DNA of 64,000 nt from G963674685 sp963674685 (GTDB lineage: Bacteria; Lernaellota; Lernaellaia; JACKCT01): assembly GCA_963674685.2 (NCBI GenBank), contig CAXXWT010000002.1, positions 372,001-436,000 of the forward strand, read 5' to 3'. A model generated the notes under the pieces. The model saw only the letters and a program-made list of their open reading frames with translations, was not told the origin of the DNA and searched no databases. Of the stretch, positions 51,773 to 61,583 are shown piece by piece; position 1 is the stretch's first letter; each line of letters starts with the position of its first letter. A program made the translations under genes and the position numbers.

Positions 51773-52744
51773 TTAGTAATCGGCGCCTTTGCCGGAGTCG
51801 CTGATGGACACCAGGTCTTGCGGATAGGGATCGAAAAATGTCTGCGTGCGCAAATAGGGTTCGTCGAATCGCTCGATCCAGGATTTGATCACCGCCGCCG
51901 GCGCCGACAGGGGCGTCTTTTTGTCGCGGTAACTTTCCATCAGATCCAGAAGCAGCGCCTTCTCCGCGCTTTTGAGCGATTTTTTAAAATAGCCCATGGC
52001 GTGCATCATCACGTTGATGGATGTTCCGGGCCGCGGCCCGGTTCGAAAAGCGCGGCCGAGGCCTTTTTCATACTCGCCGCAAAGCTCGGCGAAGGACATG
52101 GTTTTTTGCGCGGCCAGCAGTTTGCCCAGAGCTTTTTGTTCCTTTTGATTGCATGCCATGAGCGTCAGCTTGCTTCGCTGATGAAAATCCAGAAGGCTTT
52201 TTATTTTGCCGGAATCGGCGGCGCGGTGAAAATCAGCCAGGGCGAATATTTTGATGAAAAAGCGCTCGCGAATCGTGAAATTCGTCAGCCGCCCTTCGTC
52301 CTCGACGGCCGTCAGGCCGTGGCGGTCGATAATTTCCCGAGCGAAAATGCCTGCAATGGGTTCGATGGAGGATTTGCCTTGTTTGCCGTCATAGAATTTC
52401 ACATCGCGAGGCCCGCACGAAGGCGAACGGGTTTTAAGGATAAATCCATGCACGCGGGGCAGGTCCGCTACGGCGCGCTTGGAGTATTGCGTCATTTCCT
52501 TCGTGAAGAAACGATCCGTTTCCGGCTGGTAGAGATGCTTTTCGCCTTCGTGCCGGATGATGCGCACCGGCTTGCGCGGCACGCCCAGGCCGATTTCCAT
52601 CTCCGGACAGTGGGTGATGAAATCGACGTGGGCTTTCATTTTGTCGATCAGCGGCGCGCTGATGGCGACGCCGTTCCATCGGCACGCGTCGAAGCCCAGG
52701 CACCTGCTGGCGAAAACGACCGGCCTGGCAAAATGCTTTTTCAT
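51773..52744 (-). CDS. DUF523 and DUF1722 (YbgA-like) protein
   Basis: 323 aa. N-terminal DUF523: SRCLGFDACRWNG, CPEMEIGLGVPRKPVRI and SPSCGP. C-terminal DUF1722/YbgA: KSLLDFHQRSKLTLMACNQK then EQKALGKLLA. The first part carries conserved Cys residues of a possible metal site. Such proteins often stand beside photolyase genes, as here; biochemical function is unknown. Confidence 0.92.
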   Translation of the reverse strand: MKKHFARPVVFASRCLGFDACRWNGVAISAPLIDKMKAHVDFITHCPEMEIGLGVPRKPVRIIRHEGEKHLYQPETDRFFTKEMTQYSKRAVADLPRVHGFILKTRSPSCGPRDVKFYDGKQGKSSIEPIAGIFAREIIDRHGLTAVEDEGRLTNFTIRERFFIKIFALADFHRAADSGKIKSLLDFHQRSKLTLMACNQKEQKALGKLLAAQKTMSFAELCGEYEKGLGRAFRTGPRPGTSINVMMHAMGYFKKSLKSAEKALLLDLMESYRDKKTPLSAPAAVIKSWIERFDEPYLRTQTFFDPYPQDLVSISDSGKGADY

Positions 52745-52831
52745 GAATTGATCCTTTAAAAAGGTCTCTATAATCTCATCAGGTTTTTTCGCGAGGGCGT
52801 CAAGCAGTAGAAAGCTGGAGAGAAGCGTGGG

Positions 52832-54661
52832 TTAAGACAGCGGATCCTGAAAATGCTTGGACTGCGTGGCATATAACTGCGCATACTTTCCGCCGAAGGC
52901 CAGCAGTTCGTCGTGGTTGCCGCTTTCCACGATTTGGCCCTTGTCAAGAACGTAGATGCGATCCGCGCGGCGAACGGTTGAAATCCTGTGGCCGATCAAA
53001 ACCGCCGCCCGGCCCTCGATCGCCGAGCGAAAACCTTCCAGGAACTTCTCTTCGGATTTCACGTCCAGGGAATTGCTGGGCTCGTCCAGGATCATGATGG
53101 GGGCTTTTCTCACGAGGGCGCGGGCCAGAGCCAGCTTCTGCCATTCGCCCATGCTGAGTTCCTCGCCGCCCTCGAACCACTTGCCCAAAACGGTTTCGTA
53201 GCTTTTCGGCAGCGATTCGATCACTTCGTGAATTCCGCTTTTGCGCGCGGCTTCCTCAACGGCTTCATCGGTCAGAGATCCGTCCACGTCGCCCAGGCGG
53301 ATGTTTTGCGCGGCGGATAAAAAATACCGGCCGTAGTCCTGAAAAACGGCGCTGATATGCTTACGCAGTTCGACGGGAGGCAGGTCGCGCAAACTCACGC
53401 CGTCGATGAGAATCGCGCCTTCGGTAGGATCGTACAGGCGGCAAAGCAGCTTGACGAGCGTCGTTTTTCCCGATCCGTTTTCCCCCACGATGGCCACGGT
53501 TTCGCCGCGGCCGATTGAGAGGCTGACGTTTTGAAGCACGCTTCTCGTTCCGGTCGGATACTTGAAGCCGACGTTTTTATAAACGATGCCTTTTTCGATC
53601 GGCTCCGGAAACGGTTTCGGTTCCTGCGGCTCGTGAACGCGCTTTTTAAGATCCAGAAACTCATAAAGGTCGCTGATGAATAGATTGCTTTCATAAAGCG
53701 AAGACATGTTGCGGAACATCTCGCGCATATAGGCCTGGCCGCGCTGGAAGGCCTGAAAATACATGACCAGATCGCCGACGGTGATGACGCCCTGCACGGT
53801 GCGCCAGCCCACCCATATGTACGTGACGATCAGCGCGGCGGAGGTGGCGACCTGCGTGATGAGTTCCGCCTTGGAGCGCTGCACGGCGATGTCGAGTTTT
53901 TCTTTCCGAACGCGGTCGCGCAGTTTTTTGAATCGGCCGCGGAACAGATTGCCGAACTGAAAAATGCGCAGTTCCTTCGCGAATTCGCTTTGCGTCATGA
54001 TCAGGTTGTAATACCAGGCCTTGCGTTCTTCCGGCGTGATGGCGCGCTGCCAGCGATAGAAGCGGTCCGCGTGTTGAAGCCGGACGTATACGCCCGGCGC
54101 CGCCGCGGCGATGAGCATGACGACCACGAGCCAGTGAAACGAAAACAGCAAAGCGGCCATGGCGACAAGAAAGAGCGCGTTTTCGCCCATCATCATGATG
54201 CGCTGAACGATCTGAGCCGGCAAAAACGGCGTTTGCCTCTGCGCGCGGTGGAAGGAATCGTAAAAGGTCGCATCCTCGTAGTATTCCAGATCGACCTCGA
54301 TGGACTTCGCGTGGAGCAGATCGAAAACGTGATCCGTCACAACCTGCGTGAGAGTTTCCTGGGCCAGAACGATCAGGGGCCTGACCGCGGCCATGGCGAA
54401 AACAATGCCTCCCATGATGACGATCAGGGGCATGACCCCGCCGAGATCGACGGCCGACGGCCCGCCCGTCATCCCGGCGGTCAGGGAATCGACCAGCAAT
54501 TTCAGCAGGTAAAGCATGCCCAGAGGCGCGGCGCCCTGCACGATCAATAGCGCCCCGTTGACCAGAGTCCACCGGCGGCCGCTCTCCCACACGAGTTGTA
54601 GCGAGCGGCGCAAAGCCAAAGCCCTGGCAAAGTCTTTGCCCATGCCGTTTTCGTTATCCAT
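52832..54661 (-). CDS. ABC exporter (fused permease and ATPase)
   Basis: 609 aa from the ATG at 54661 (AGGG upstream). Six membrane segments in residues ~25-320 (TLVNGALLIVQGAAPLGMLY, GGVMPLIVIMGGIVFAMAAV and others), then an ATPase with Walker A GENGSGKTTLVK, signature ELSMGEWQKLALARAL and Walker B PIMILDEPSNSLD. There is no C39 peptidase domain at the N-terminus. Divergent from the kinase-like gene at 54800 with ~140 bp between; this shared spacer and the exporters found in lasso-type loci suggest it exports the product of the 55-63 kb locus. Confidence 0.9.
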   Translation of the reverse strand: MDNENGMGKDFARALALRRSLQLVWESGRRWTLVNGALLIVQGAAPLGMLYLLKLLVDSLTAGMTGGPSAVDLGGVMPLIVIMGGIVFAMAAVRPLIVLAQETLTQVVTDHVFDLLHAKSIEVDLEYYEDATFYDSFHRAQRQTPFLPAQIVQRIMMMGENALFLVAMAALLFSFHWLVVVMLIAAAAPGVYVRLQHADRFYRWQRAITPEERKAWYYNLIMTQSEFAKELRIFQFGNLFRGRFKKLRDRVRKEKLDIAVQRSKAELITQVATSAALIVTYIWVGWRTVQGVITVGDLVMYFQAFQRGQAYMREMFRNMSSLYESNLFISDLYEFLDLKKRVHEPQEPKPFPEPIEKGIVYKNVGFKYPTGTRSVLQNVSLSIGRGETVAIVGENGSGKTTLVKLLCRLYDPTEGAILIDGVSLRDLPPVELRKHISAVFQDYGRYFLSAAQNIRLGDVDGSLTDEAVEEAARKSGIHEVIESLPKSYETVLGKWFEGGEELSMGEWQKLALARALVRKAPIMILDEPSNSLDVKSEEKFLEGFRSAIEGRAAVLIGHRISTVRRADRIYVLDKGQIVESGNHDELLAFGGKYAQLYATQSKHFQDPLS

Positions 54662-54799
54662 GATTTCCCTGCGCGGTCCGTGATTTTTCAAACAGTACCG
54701 ACTATACCGTTTTATTGACACATGCCAAGCAATCACCAAACATTGGCTTTAAGAATTTACGCAGCATGTATTTTTGAATTTTCGCTCCGGGTACATATC

Positions 54800-55855
54800 A
54801 TGCACGCACGCCGCTATCGCGTTTTAGACCGGATAATAGAAATCAAAGCCGACGACGAAAATTGGTTGGGCGAGGTCGAAAAATCACTGGCCCGTTTCGC
54901 CGATGCCGGAAGCGACGCCGACGCCGACGTGTCGATACGAGCGGGCGCCGGATCCATAGAAGCCTTTGTCGCGGGCGGCGGCCTCAAAATGCGCCGGGCA
55001 TTCGGGCCGCATGACAACGCGGCCTGGCTTCTAAAAACAGTCGCGAACCAATCCATATTGGACGCCCTTGCGGCCACGCACGATATCCTGCACGGTTCGG
55101 CCGTCGTGGCGGATGATAAAGCCGTTTTGTTCATCGGCGGATCGGGAGCGGGCAAAACGACGCTTTCCATGGAGCTCAACAGCCGTGGCTATCCCCTGCT
55201 TTGCGAAGGCCAGATAATCGTTTTGCGCGAAACCGGCATGATCGCGCCGTTTCCCCGGGGCGTCGAATCGGAACCGGTGGGCGGCGGCGATTCCATTTTC
55301 GGTCGATACAAAACAAGCGGAATTTTATCCGGCAGTATTTATGAAAACCCATGCGGGGTTTCTCACGTGTTTTTTCTGGAAGACATTTTCCCCGGCGCCG
55401 CAAAGCAGGACTTCGTGATCGCCTGCGGGATGTCGGAAAAAGAAGTTTTGGAAAATGTCCTGGAGGATTTGCCTCTGGAGAATCAAGCTGTTGAATCCCG
55501 GGGAAACACTTGCTGGTTTCGCTTCTCCTTTGCCCCAACCGGCGAGTTCGGCCTCAACGATCTGCACGCAAGGCTGAAAGCCGGCGCGGCGCGCGTGGAT
55601 TTCATCAAATCATCAAAAACCGACAAACCGCGGTTCGAAAAGCCCGCGCAGCTTGAAAAAGTCAGCCTGGCAAAAGCCGTGCTGGGGCTTGCGGCGAACT
55701 GTATTCACTACCTTGGCAAAAATGAGCCGAGCGCGGAAATAAATCATTTCAAAGCGTTTTCGCAACTGATTGCCGATGCCGAGGCGTATCTTCTTTACAA
55801 CGGGAGCGTCGAAGAGCGCGCGGGGCGTGTGATGGAAATTATCGAAGGGACTTGA
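54800..55855 (+). CDS. HPr kinase-like protein (lasso-peptide-kinase type)
   Basis: 351 aa from the ATG at 54800; the frame opens at 54722 but the first 26 residues look non-coding. Residues ~95-125 carry the HprK-like ATP site: HGSAVVADDKAVLFIGGSGA then GKTTLSMELN (P-loop). Further on LCEGQIIVLRETGMIAPFP corresponds to the acidic second half of the site. Lacks the N-terminal domain of true HprK. Such proteins phosphorylate precursor peptides in some lasso-peptide clusters (paeninodin type). The stop overlaps the start of the radical SAM gene (TGATG), so both are made together. The substrate here is not known; Ser/Thr in ACSGTPDFY of the nearby peptides are candidates. Confidence 0.75.
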   Translation: MHARRYRVLDRIIEIKADDENWLGEVEKSLARFADAGSDADADVSIRAGAGSIEAFVAGGGLKMRRAFGPHDNAAWLLKTVANQSILDALAATHDILHGSAVVADDKAVLFIGGSGAGKTTLSMELNSRGYPLLCEGQIIVLRETGMIAPFPRGVESEPVGGGDSIFGRYKTSGILSGSIYENPCGVSHVFFLEDIFPGAAKQDFVIACGMSEKEVLENVLEDLPLENQAVESRGNTCWFRFSFAPTGEFGLNDLHARLKAGAARVDFIKSSKTDKPRFEKPAQLEKVSLAKAVLGLAANCIHYLGKNEPSAEINHFKAFSQLIADAEAYLLYNGSVEERAGRVMEIIEGT

Positions 55856-57192
55856 TGGAAAAGGCGACAAACATATTCGATAATCTGTTTTCCAGGCGCC
55901 TGTTAATGGGCGATCAGGTTTTGTGGGCGACGTCGCTTCCGGCGGCGCCCGGTTACGTGCTTTTGTCGTCGCCGTATCACGGAAAGTGGGCCATCGCGCA
56001 GCTGGGCGAAGAGGAGTTTTCGGATCGGCGCGCATTCGACGAGGCGGTCGATAATGCGGCGCATGATTTGATGGAAAACCTTCCCTTTGAAGCGCAAGCC
56101 CCCGCGGAGGGCAACGAGCCGGGCATTCAATCGCTGTTTTTGCACATCACAAGCCGCTGCAATCTGAAATGCAGACATTGCTATTACATCAAAGACGACA
56201 CGCCGCGCGCCCAGGATCTGACGACGGGCGATATCGAAAAAATAATTCGCCGCTTTACGCCGCTCGGCCTGAAACGAGTCACGCTTTCCGGCGGCGAGCC
56301 TTTGCTTCATCCGGATTTCCCCGCCATCGTCGACATGGTTCATCATCATGGCCTGGCGTCGGTGATTTTGAGCAACGGGATTTTATTCACAAAAGAAAAT
56401 ATCGGCCTGCTCGGGCCGAAGGATTACGTTCTTATCAGCCTGCATGGCCCCGATGCGCCCACGCACGACAGGCAAAACGGCCCGGGGACATTCGATAAAG
56501 CCGTCCGGGGCATTAAGCTTCTCATGGGCCGAATCCCTCCGGAAAACATCATCGTCAATTGCACCATGTCCGACTGGAACATCGACCGGCTCGATGACAT
56601 GGTGAACCTCACGGCGTCGCTGGGACTTTCGCGCATCCGCTTCATGCCCCTGCACGGGATCGGCATAAAAACTATCGCAGGACCCACCTTTGATTATCAT
56701 TCGGAAAAAGTGCGCCGCTGGGCGCAAAAAGCCGCAAGAGCCATCACGGCCGATAAATGGCCCGTTCATGTCGACGTGGGCTTTACCGGTCTGCCGGGAT
56801 ATCTGGGCGACTTTCCGGATGATTTCGGCAAAAGCGTTTGCGGCGTGGGTCAGCGCCTGACGGTTGCCTCGGACGGGAGCTTTCATCTGTGTCCGTGCCT
56901 CATGGGCGGCGAGTTTGCCATCGGCGATTCGGGTTGCGCGGATTCCGCGGACAAGGTCGCGGCGCGGCTGGGAAAGTGGAAAGACAAAACTTACCGACGC
57001 CGTTATGAAATCGAAGACTGCCGCAATTGTCCCTTGAGCGGGATCTGCCAGGCCGGTTGCCCCGCTCTGGCGTATCAAAAATACGGCTCATTTCAGGCGG
57101 TCGATCCCCTGTGCGCGGCCATCCGTGAATTTTCCTTCGAGTATTTCAGCCAGGTGGCGCGCCGGTGCGGCGAGGCGGATCAGGATTCCTGA
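55855..57192 (+). CDS. radical SAM/SPASM peptide-maturase-like enzyme
   Basis: 445 aa from ATG 55855. Residues 1-90 form an N-terminal domain of unclear type, in the place where a PqqD-like recognition element would be expected (GYVLLSSPYHGKWAIAQLGE). The radical SAM core begins FLHITSRCNLKCRHCYY (CX3CX2C) near residue 98, with LSGGEPLLHPDF. The SPASM part has VCGVGQRLTVASDGSFHLCP near residue 325 and CRNCPLSGICQAGCPAL near 385. This is the layout of enzymes that modify ribosomal peptides. It overlaps the kinase-like gene by 1 nt and runs against the convergent nucleotidyltransferase gene, overlapping it by 13 bp. Confidence 0.88.
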   Translation: MEKATNIFDNLFSRRLLMGDQVLWATSLPAAPGYVLLSSPYHGKWAIAQLGEEEFSDRRAFDEAVDNAAHDLMENLPFEAQAPAEGNEPGIQSLFLHITSRCNLKCRHCYYIKDDTPRAQDLTTGDIEKIIRRFTPLGLKRVTLSGGEPLLHPDFPAIVDMVHHHGLASVILSNGILFTKENIGLLGPKDYVLISLHGPDAPTHDRQNGPGTFDKAVRGIKLLMGRIPPENIIVNCTMSDWNIDRLDDMVNLTASLGLSRIRFMPLHGIGIKTIAGPTFDYHSEKVRRWAQKAARAITADKWPVHVDVGFTGLPGYLGDFPDDFGKSVCGVGQRLTVASDGSFHLCPCLMGGEFAIGDSGCADSADKVAARLGKWKDKTYRRRYEIEDCRNCPLSGICQAGCPALAYQKYGSFQAVDPLCAAIREFSFEYFSQVARRCGEADQDS

Positions 57193-58526
57193 AGCCATTT
57201 TTGAAGGCGGCCGCGGATCGCTTGATTCTCACTTTGGATTTCCGTGCGGCGGTCGCCGGCAACCACAAGCCGCAATTTCGGAAAATAACGGCGGATCAGA
57301 TACAGCCACCGAAGGGGGTAATACATCCATATACGAAGTGAAGTTTCCTCAACCGGGTACTTGCCGGCCATTTCCTTGCGCGTCGGAAAAAGGGCCGAGC
57401 ACAGCGCGCGCATTTTCCCGGCGAAACCGCGTTCGCTTACCAAACCGGAAAAGCCTTTTGACGCGTATCCGTCGCTTTGCTCGAACAACTGCCCGCCCAG
57501 CCATGACATCAACTCATCGTTGACATTTTTCGGTTTGAGCGCGGCAAGAATCTCCTCGGGCGCCGGCGAGGCGAGAAGCGAGCGCGCAAAATGCAGGGCG
57601 ATCCAAACGGTGTTTTGCAATCTCCATTTTTTCGCCCGCTCGATGACGGCGTCCCACTTGAGATCGTCCCGATGAGCAATGAGAACGCGATCCAGATCGC
57701 AGATATCCCGCAGTCCCGCTTCGAATGCGTGGTGATAAACCGCATGAAAACATAGGTGCAGAAAAAGATCTTCCGGGCAAAGGCCGTAAGCCGGCGCTCC
57801 GGCGTATTCTGCGCCGACGGCCCGATCCCAAAGACCCTCGGGGGCGATGTCGACGTCCTCGTCGGGCTCTTTGATGTTCCAATGGATTTCCACGGGAAGA
57901 AAGCCCTCTTTCATCATCGGGGGCAGATGCATCCAGGCGGGATCGGAGGAGTCCACCAAAACTTTCCTGTGTGCGTGGTAGCCGAGTTCGACCAGGACGG
58001 ATTCGCTTTTTTTCAAATCATCCCGCCGCACCAGCAGATCGATATCTCCCATGGCGCGCAGGGCCGGTTTTTTGTAAACATGCTGCAACAGATGCGCGCC
58101 TTTTAGTACGATCACGGGAATGTCGCGGGCCTTGAAAGCGTTTAATATCGTTTTCAGCTGGCGTAAAATCAGCGCGCCCATGGCGGCCTGGGACAGGTAT
58201 TGCTGTCGCAGCATCCGGCAAACAGGATCGGGGACCAGGTCTTCAATCTCCTTTTGCCTGATCCGGTCATACAACAATCCGGCGAGATTCAATGACATCG
58301 CCAGTTCAGCCAAGTCCGCCCAATCCGATTCGCTCATACTGCCGGCGGCTTCCTTTCCGCCTGTCTCGGCCAGCAAGTGAAGAAAAAACTTATAGCGCGA
58401 ATCGATATCGAACACGGGCAGAAACTCCCTGAGCCTGTTGCTGAAATTTTCCAAGCCCTTGAGAATTGAATCATCGTCAAAACCGGACCTGCCGACAGCA
58501 TATAGAGTATTGGCGGACTTAATCAA
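57180..58526 (-). CDS. NTP_transf_5 family nucleotidyltransferase
   Basis: 448 aa. Core signature PVIVLKGAHLLQHVYKKPAL followed by RAMGDIDLLVRRDDLKKSE: Lys-Gly, the Gly-Asp-X-Asp metal site and the helix after it. EIHWNIKEPDED and LCPEDLFLHLCFHAVYHHAF also match PF14907-type proteins. These occur with HprK-like kinases, exporters and modification enzymes in lasso-peptide gene groups; role unknown (possibly nucleotidylation). Convergent with the radical SAM gene. Confidence 0.82.
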   Translation of the reverse strand: MIKSANTLYAVGRSGFDDDSILKGLENFSNRLREFLPVFDIDSRYKFFLHLLAETGGKEAAGSMSESDWADLAELAMSLNLAGLLYDRIRQKEIEDLVPDPVCRMLRQQYLSQAAMGALILRQLKTILNAFKARDIPVIVLKGAHLLQHVYKKPALRAMGDIDLLVRRDDLKKSESVLVELGYHAHRKVLVDSSDPAWMHLPPMMKEGFLPVEIHWNIKEPDEDVDIAPEGLWDRAVGAEYAGAPAYGLCPEDLFLHLCFHAVYHHAFEAGLRDICDLDRVLIAHRDDLKWDAVIERAKKWRLQNTVWIALHFARSLLASPAPEEILAALKPKNVNDELMSWLGGQLFEQSDGYASKGFSGLVSERGFAGKMRALCSALFPTRKEMAGKYPVEETSLRIWMYYPLRWLYLIRRYFPKLRLVVAGDRRTEIQSENQAIRGRLQKWLQES

Positions 58527-58696
58527 TGGCGATAAGATCAGCCAATGATATATCGTTTCGATATGGGAGTTATCGCTTGCGCAACCATGCTCCAGATGGT
58601 ATGAACCGGAATTGTGGCTCGACTATAAAATAAACGGCAACCTATTGAACGTTTTAAAAGATTGCTTATTCATGAAATGATGAGGCGGTACAAAGC

Positions 58697-60400
58697 ATGA
58701 GAACACTAATGATTAATCGACCTGTTCCACTATTAATTCTGATCCTTTTATCCATCCTCGTCCCGGCATCTTCCAGCTATGCGCAAAGCTGGAGCAACAC
58801 CGACGAGTTGTCCGGCGCCGTCACCGTCAATGCTTTGCTGTATGTCAGCAGCACCCTTTACGCCGCCACCGGCACCGCCGGAAACGTCTATAAATCCACT
58901 GACGGCGGCGAAACCTGGGAAAACACCGGCGAATTAACAGGAGCAGGAACTGTCTACGCCCTGCTGGAGTACGATGGCGCCATATACGCCGGCGCCAGCG
59001 GAGGAGGCGCGCACGTATTCAAATCGACAAATGGAGGGAGTTCCTGGACCGACAGCGGAACGGTTTTCGGCGATTGGATCATATATTCACTTCTGGAATA
59101 CGATGGAACGATTTACGCGGGAACGGGAACCACGCAGGGAGATGTTTATAAAAGCACCGACGGCGGAAGCAACTGGTCCAATACCGGAAACTTGAGCGGC
59201 GCTTACTGGGCCAACTGCCTTATGGAATCCGGAGGGGCCATCTATGCCTGCGCCAATACCGGCGCAGGGGATGTTTTCAAGACAACGGACGACGGAGACA
59301 CGTGGAACGACATCAGCGATTTCGTGGACACAGATTATGTCTATTCACTGCTGGAAGGCTCCGACGGAGCTATCTATGCCGGAACAGCCATGAACGGCGA
59401 TGTTTTCAAAACCACGAACGGGGGAACCAGTTGGACCAATACCAGCGATCTGGATGGCGCCGGATATGTCCACAGCCTTTTGGAAGTCAACAGTGTGATT
59501 TACGCGGCAATCTCCGATCCGCCTTATGAAATCTTCAAAACGACTGACTACGGATTAAGTTGGGGAAGAACTGGGGGCATTCCCAGTGCAGTGTATATCC
59601 TCTTAAACGTCGGCAACACAATCTATGCCGGCACCGCCGGAAGCGGAGATGTATACAAAGGCTATATTTCCATCTGCGGGAATTCCTTGTGGGTGGATTC
59701 CGGATGCCAGGCAAGCTCATCATGTACTCTGGCGTCAGAAGATTATTGTGACACAACCGTATCCCCCAATTATCTTTGCACCAGCAACAGCGGCTGCTCG
59801 GGCGACTTCTGCACGGGAAACGGCGCGGCCTGCGACGGCAGCGAGCCTTATTGCTATTGCGTTACGGGAACATGCTCCTGTCACGCCGACGCCAAGGTCA
59901 ACTTACTGGATTTCAGCGCCGAGCGCAGCGCCGAGGGCGTGAAACTAAACTGGAAGACCGCGCAGGAGATTGAATGCGGCGCCTTCAAAATCTTGCGTTG
60001 CGAAACCGACACGCCGGGCGCATGCGAACTGTGGAATCACACGGAACTGGATATCACAGTTCCCTGCCTGGACAATCCCAACGGCGCGGATTATTCCGCT
60101 GTCGATCCGACGGCAAAAAAAGATCAGTCGTATTCCTACTATCTGCGTGAGTATGACACGACGGACCGCATTTTCGAATACGGCCCGATGTTCATTTCCG
60201 TCGATGATTCGTTCATGAACACCGGTCACGTCGAACCCTACGAAAGCACTTTCGATCTGCTGAGGGCGCAGCCCGGCGACGATGACCCTTCGACAGGCTC
60301 AGGGCAGGCTGACGATGAAGAAGATAATGGAGATTTAGACGATTCGGACTTGTCCGACGAAGCCTCGGCGGAGTCGGAAGGCGCCTGCGGCAAGCTATGA
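58697..60400 (+). CDS. secreted BNR-propeller protein with shared C-terminal domain
   Basis: 567 aa, signal peptide ending SSSYA. Residues ~30-320 contain six propeller repeats of ~45 residues with Asp-box/BNR motifs (KSTDGGETW, KSTNGGSSW, KSTDGGSNW, KTTDDGDTW, KTTNGGTSW). Then a Cys-rich section (~325-400) and the domain shared with the next two secreted proteins: VNLLDFSAERSAEGVKLNWK then TAQEIECGAFKILRCE, an FN3-like sandwich ending YESTFDLLRAQPGDDD. The tail holds the 25-bp repeat (PSTGSGQAD), is acidic and ends SEGACGKL. No short peptide gene precedes this one. Confidence 0.87.
   Translation: MRTLMINRPVPLLILILLSILVPASSSYAQSWSNTDELSGAVTVNALLYVSSTLYAATGTAGNVYKSTDGGETWENTGELTGAGTVYALLEYDGAIYAGASGGGAHVFKSTNGGSSWTDSGTVFGDWIIYSLLEYDGTIYAGTGTTQGDVYKSTDGGSNWSNTGNLSGAYWANCLMESGGAIYACANTGAGDVFKTTDDGDTWNDISDFVDTDYVYSLLEGSDGAIYAGTAMNGDVFKTTNGGTSWTNTSDLDGAGYVHSLLEVNSVIYAAISDPPYEIFKTTDYGLSWGRTGGIPSAVYILLNVGNTIYAGTAGSGDVYKGYISICGNSLWVDSGCQASSSCTLASEDYCDTTVSPNYLCTSNSGCSGDFCTGNGAACDGSEPYCYCVTGTCSCHADAKVNLLDFSAERSAEGVKLNWKTAQEIECGAFKILRCETDTPGACELWNHTELDITVPCLDNPNGADYSAVDPTAKKDQSYSYYLREYDTTDRIFEYGPMFISVDDSFMNTGHVEPYESTFDLLRAQPGDDDPSTGSGQADDEEDNGDLDDSDLSDEASAESEGACGKL
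60288..60312 (+). repeat. 25-bp dispersed repeat, copy 2
   Basis: CTTCGACAGGCTCAGGGCAG then GCTGA, in frame in the acidic tail of the 58697 protein, encoding part of PSTGSGQAD. Identical to copy 3 at 63001; the paralogue at 60792 lacks it at the same place. Confidence 0.88.
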
Positions 60401-60534
60401 GCTTGACCAATTACTGTTTAAACCTTTTTCTTTAGGCGTTAGGCACCGAGATGCGCTGAGACGAAATTGCGGAACTTGACGCACACAACTATTCGCCTGC
60501 CGACGGACAAATTATTATGTAATATAAATCTTAC

Positions 60535-60563
60535 TTGACTTCATTGAAAATTAGTGTTTAATT
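60535..60563 (+). promoter_or_regulatory. sigma70-like promoter of unit A
   Basis: TTGACT (60535-60540), 17-bp spacer, TTAATT (60558-60563). The same block (TTGACT-17-TTAGTT) with conserved spacer (TCA[T/C]TGAAAATT) precedes unit B at 62042-62070, and conservation continues to the peptide start. Conservation between duplicated units is partly due to descent. Confidence 0.55.
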
Positions 60564-60631
60564 ATGCAAGGTTTTAGCGATGCAGTTAAACTGAAGACAT
60601 TGAGTCGTCTGTTGTTTTAAGGAGGAATAAG

Positions 60632-60781
60632 ATGAAAAAGCATCAAAAAGCGAAGGTCGTAAGGCTTGAGAAAAAGGAAAACGCCTATAAATCTCCGAAG
60701 CTCGTTGTTCACAGCGGCTCGGATTTCGTTCGTAAACTCGGTCCCGCGCAGGCCTGCTCCGGCACGCCCGATTTTTATTAG
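60632..60781 (+). CDS. 49-aa RiPP-precursor-like peptide A
   Basis: Preceded by GGAGG 7 nt upstream of the ATG. Lys-rich start (MKKHQKAKVVRLEKKENA), then YKSPKLVVHSGSDFVRKLGP followed by AQACSGTPDFY and stop. The Tyr-X2-Pro-X-Leu-X4-Gly spacing recalls the leader motif YxxPxLxxxG of lasso precursors, which is bound by RRE domains. It has one Cys and no double-Gly. The last 31 residues are identical in peptide B (62141). The stop overlaps a GGGAGA that serves the secreted-protein gene 10 bp downstream, so the two are probably translationally coupled. It may be a substrate of the radical SAM, kinase and nucleotidyltransferase at 54.8-58.5 kb (inference). Alternative: a regulatory leader peptide. 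Confidence 0.7.
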   Translation: MKKHQKAKVVRLEKKENAYKSPKLVVHSGSDFVRKLGPAQACSGTPDFY

Positions 60782-60791
60782 GGAGATCGCA

Positions 60792-61583
60792 ATGAAAAAA
60801 TTTACGACACTGTCACTGCTGGCCGTGGCTGCCATGCTGCTCTTGCCGGCTCTGGCTTCAGCTGCTTGCGAATTATCACCTTGGCTCACAGGTGATTTGT
60901 TTGGATGCATTGATTTCGAAGAATGCGCGGAGGTAGGTGATCAATGGTGTGATCCTGCTGATATAGCCGCCGGAGGTAGCGTTTGTGTAGCTACCGCTGC
61001 ATGTGATCCGGTTAGTACCAGGTGCATTGGAAATGACACGGGCAGTTGCGGCGCTAAGTACTGCTATTGCGATGCGCCGGGCGTAAATTGCGGTTGCAAA
61101 GACGAAGCCAAGGTCAACCTGCTGGATTTTTCCGCCGAGCGCGGCACCGAAGGCGTGAAACTCACATGGAAAACCGCGCAGGAGATCGAGTGCGGGGCTT
61201 TCAAGATACTGCGCTGCAAAACCGCAACGCCAGGAACCTGCGAACTCTGGAGCCACACGGAACTGGACATCACCGTGCCCTGCGAAGGCAATCCCAACGG
61301 CGCGGACTATTCCACCGTCGATTCCACGGCCGGAAAAGATCAGTCATATTCCTACTACCTGCGTGAGTATGACACGACGGACCGCATCTTCGAATACGGC
61401 CCCATGTTCATTTCCGTCGATGATTCTTTCATGAACACCGGGCACGTCGAGCCTTACGAAAGCACGTTCGATCTGCTGAGGGCGCAGCCTGGCGACGATG
61501 ATGACGATGACGAAGCGGAAGAAGAAGAGCCGGAAGCCGCAGCCGACGACAGCGACGATTCCGAAGGCGCCTGCGGCTGCTAA
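60792..61583 (+). CDS. secreted protein A with Cys-rich N-part and shared C-terminal domain
   Basis: 263 aa. Signal peptide MKKFTTLSLLAVAAMLLLPA ending LASA, then ~75 residues with eleven Cys, followed by CGCKDEAKVNLLDFSAERGT and the FN3-like domain (LTWKTAQEIECGAFKILRCK to FDLLRAQPGDDDDDDE), an acidic tail and the end SDDSEGACGC. Start by GGGAGA 5-6 nt upstream, overlapping the stop of peptide A. From residue ~100 on it is nearly identical to secreted protein B and to the C-terminal part of the 58697 protein. The 25-bp repeat is missing here. Confidence 0.87.
   Translation: MKKFTTLSLLAVAAMLLLPALASAACELSPWLTGDLFGCIDFEECAEVGDQWCDPADIAAGGSVCVATAACDPVSTRCIGNDTGSCGAKYCYCDAPGVNCGCKDEAKVNLLDFSAERGTEGVKLTWKTAQEIECGAFKILRCKTATPGTCELWSHTELDITVPCEGNPNGADYSTVDSTAGKDQSYSYYLREYDTTDRIFEYGPMFISVDDSFMNTGHVEPYESTFDLLRAQPGDDDDDDEAEEEEPEAAADDSDDSEGACGC

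Noticed and set aside
52832..58526. Calling the locus a lasso-peptide cluster
   Set aside because: The cyclase (asparagine-synthetase-like) and leader peptidase are absent within the window, and the peptide motif has one extra residue between Leu and Gly. Only a relation of the accessory genes is claimed.
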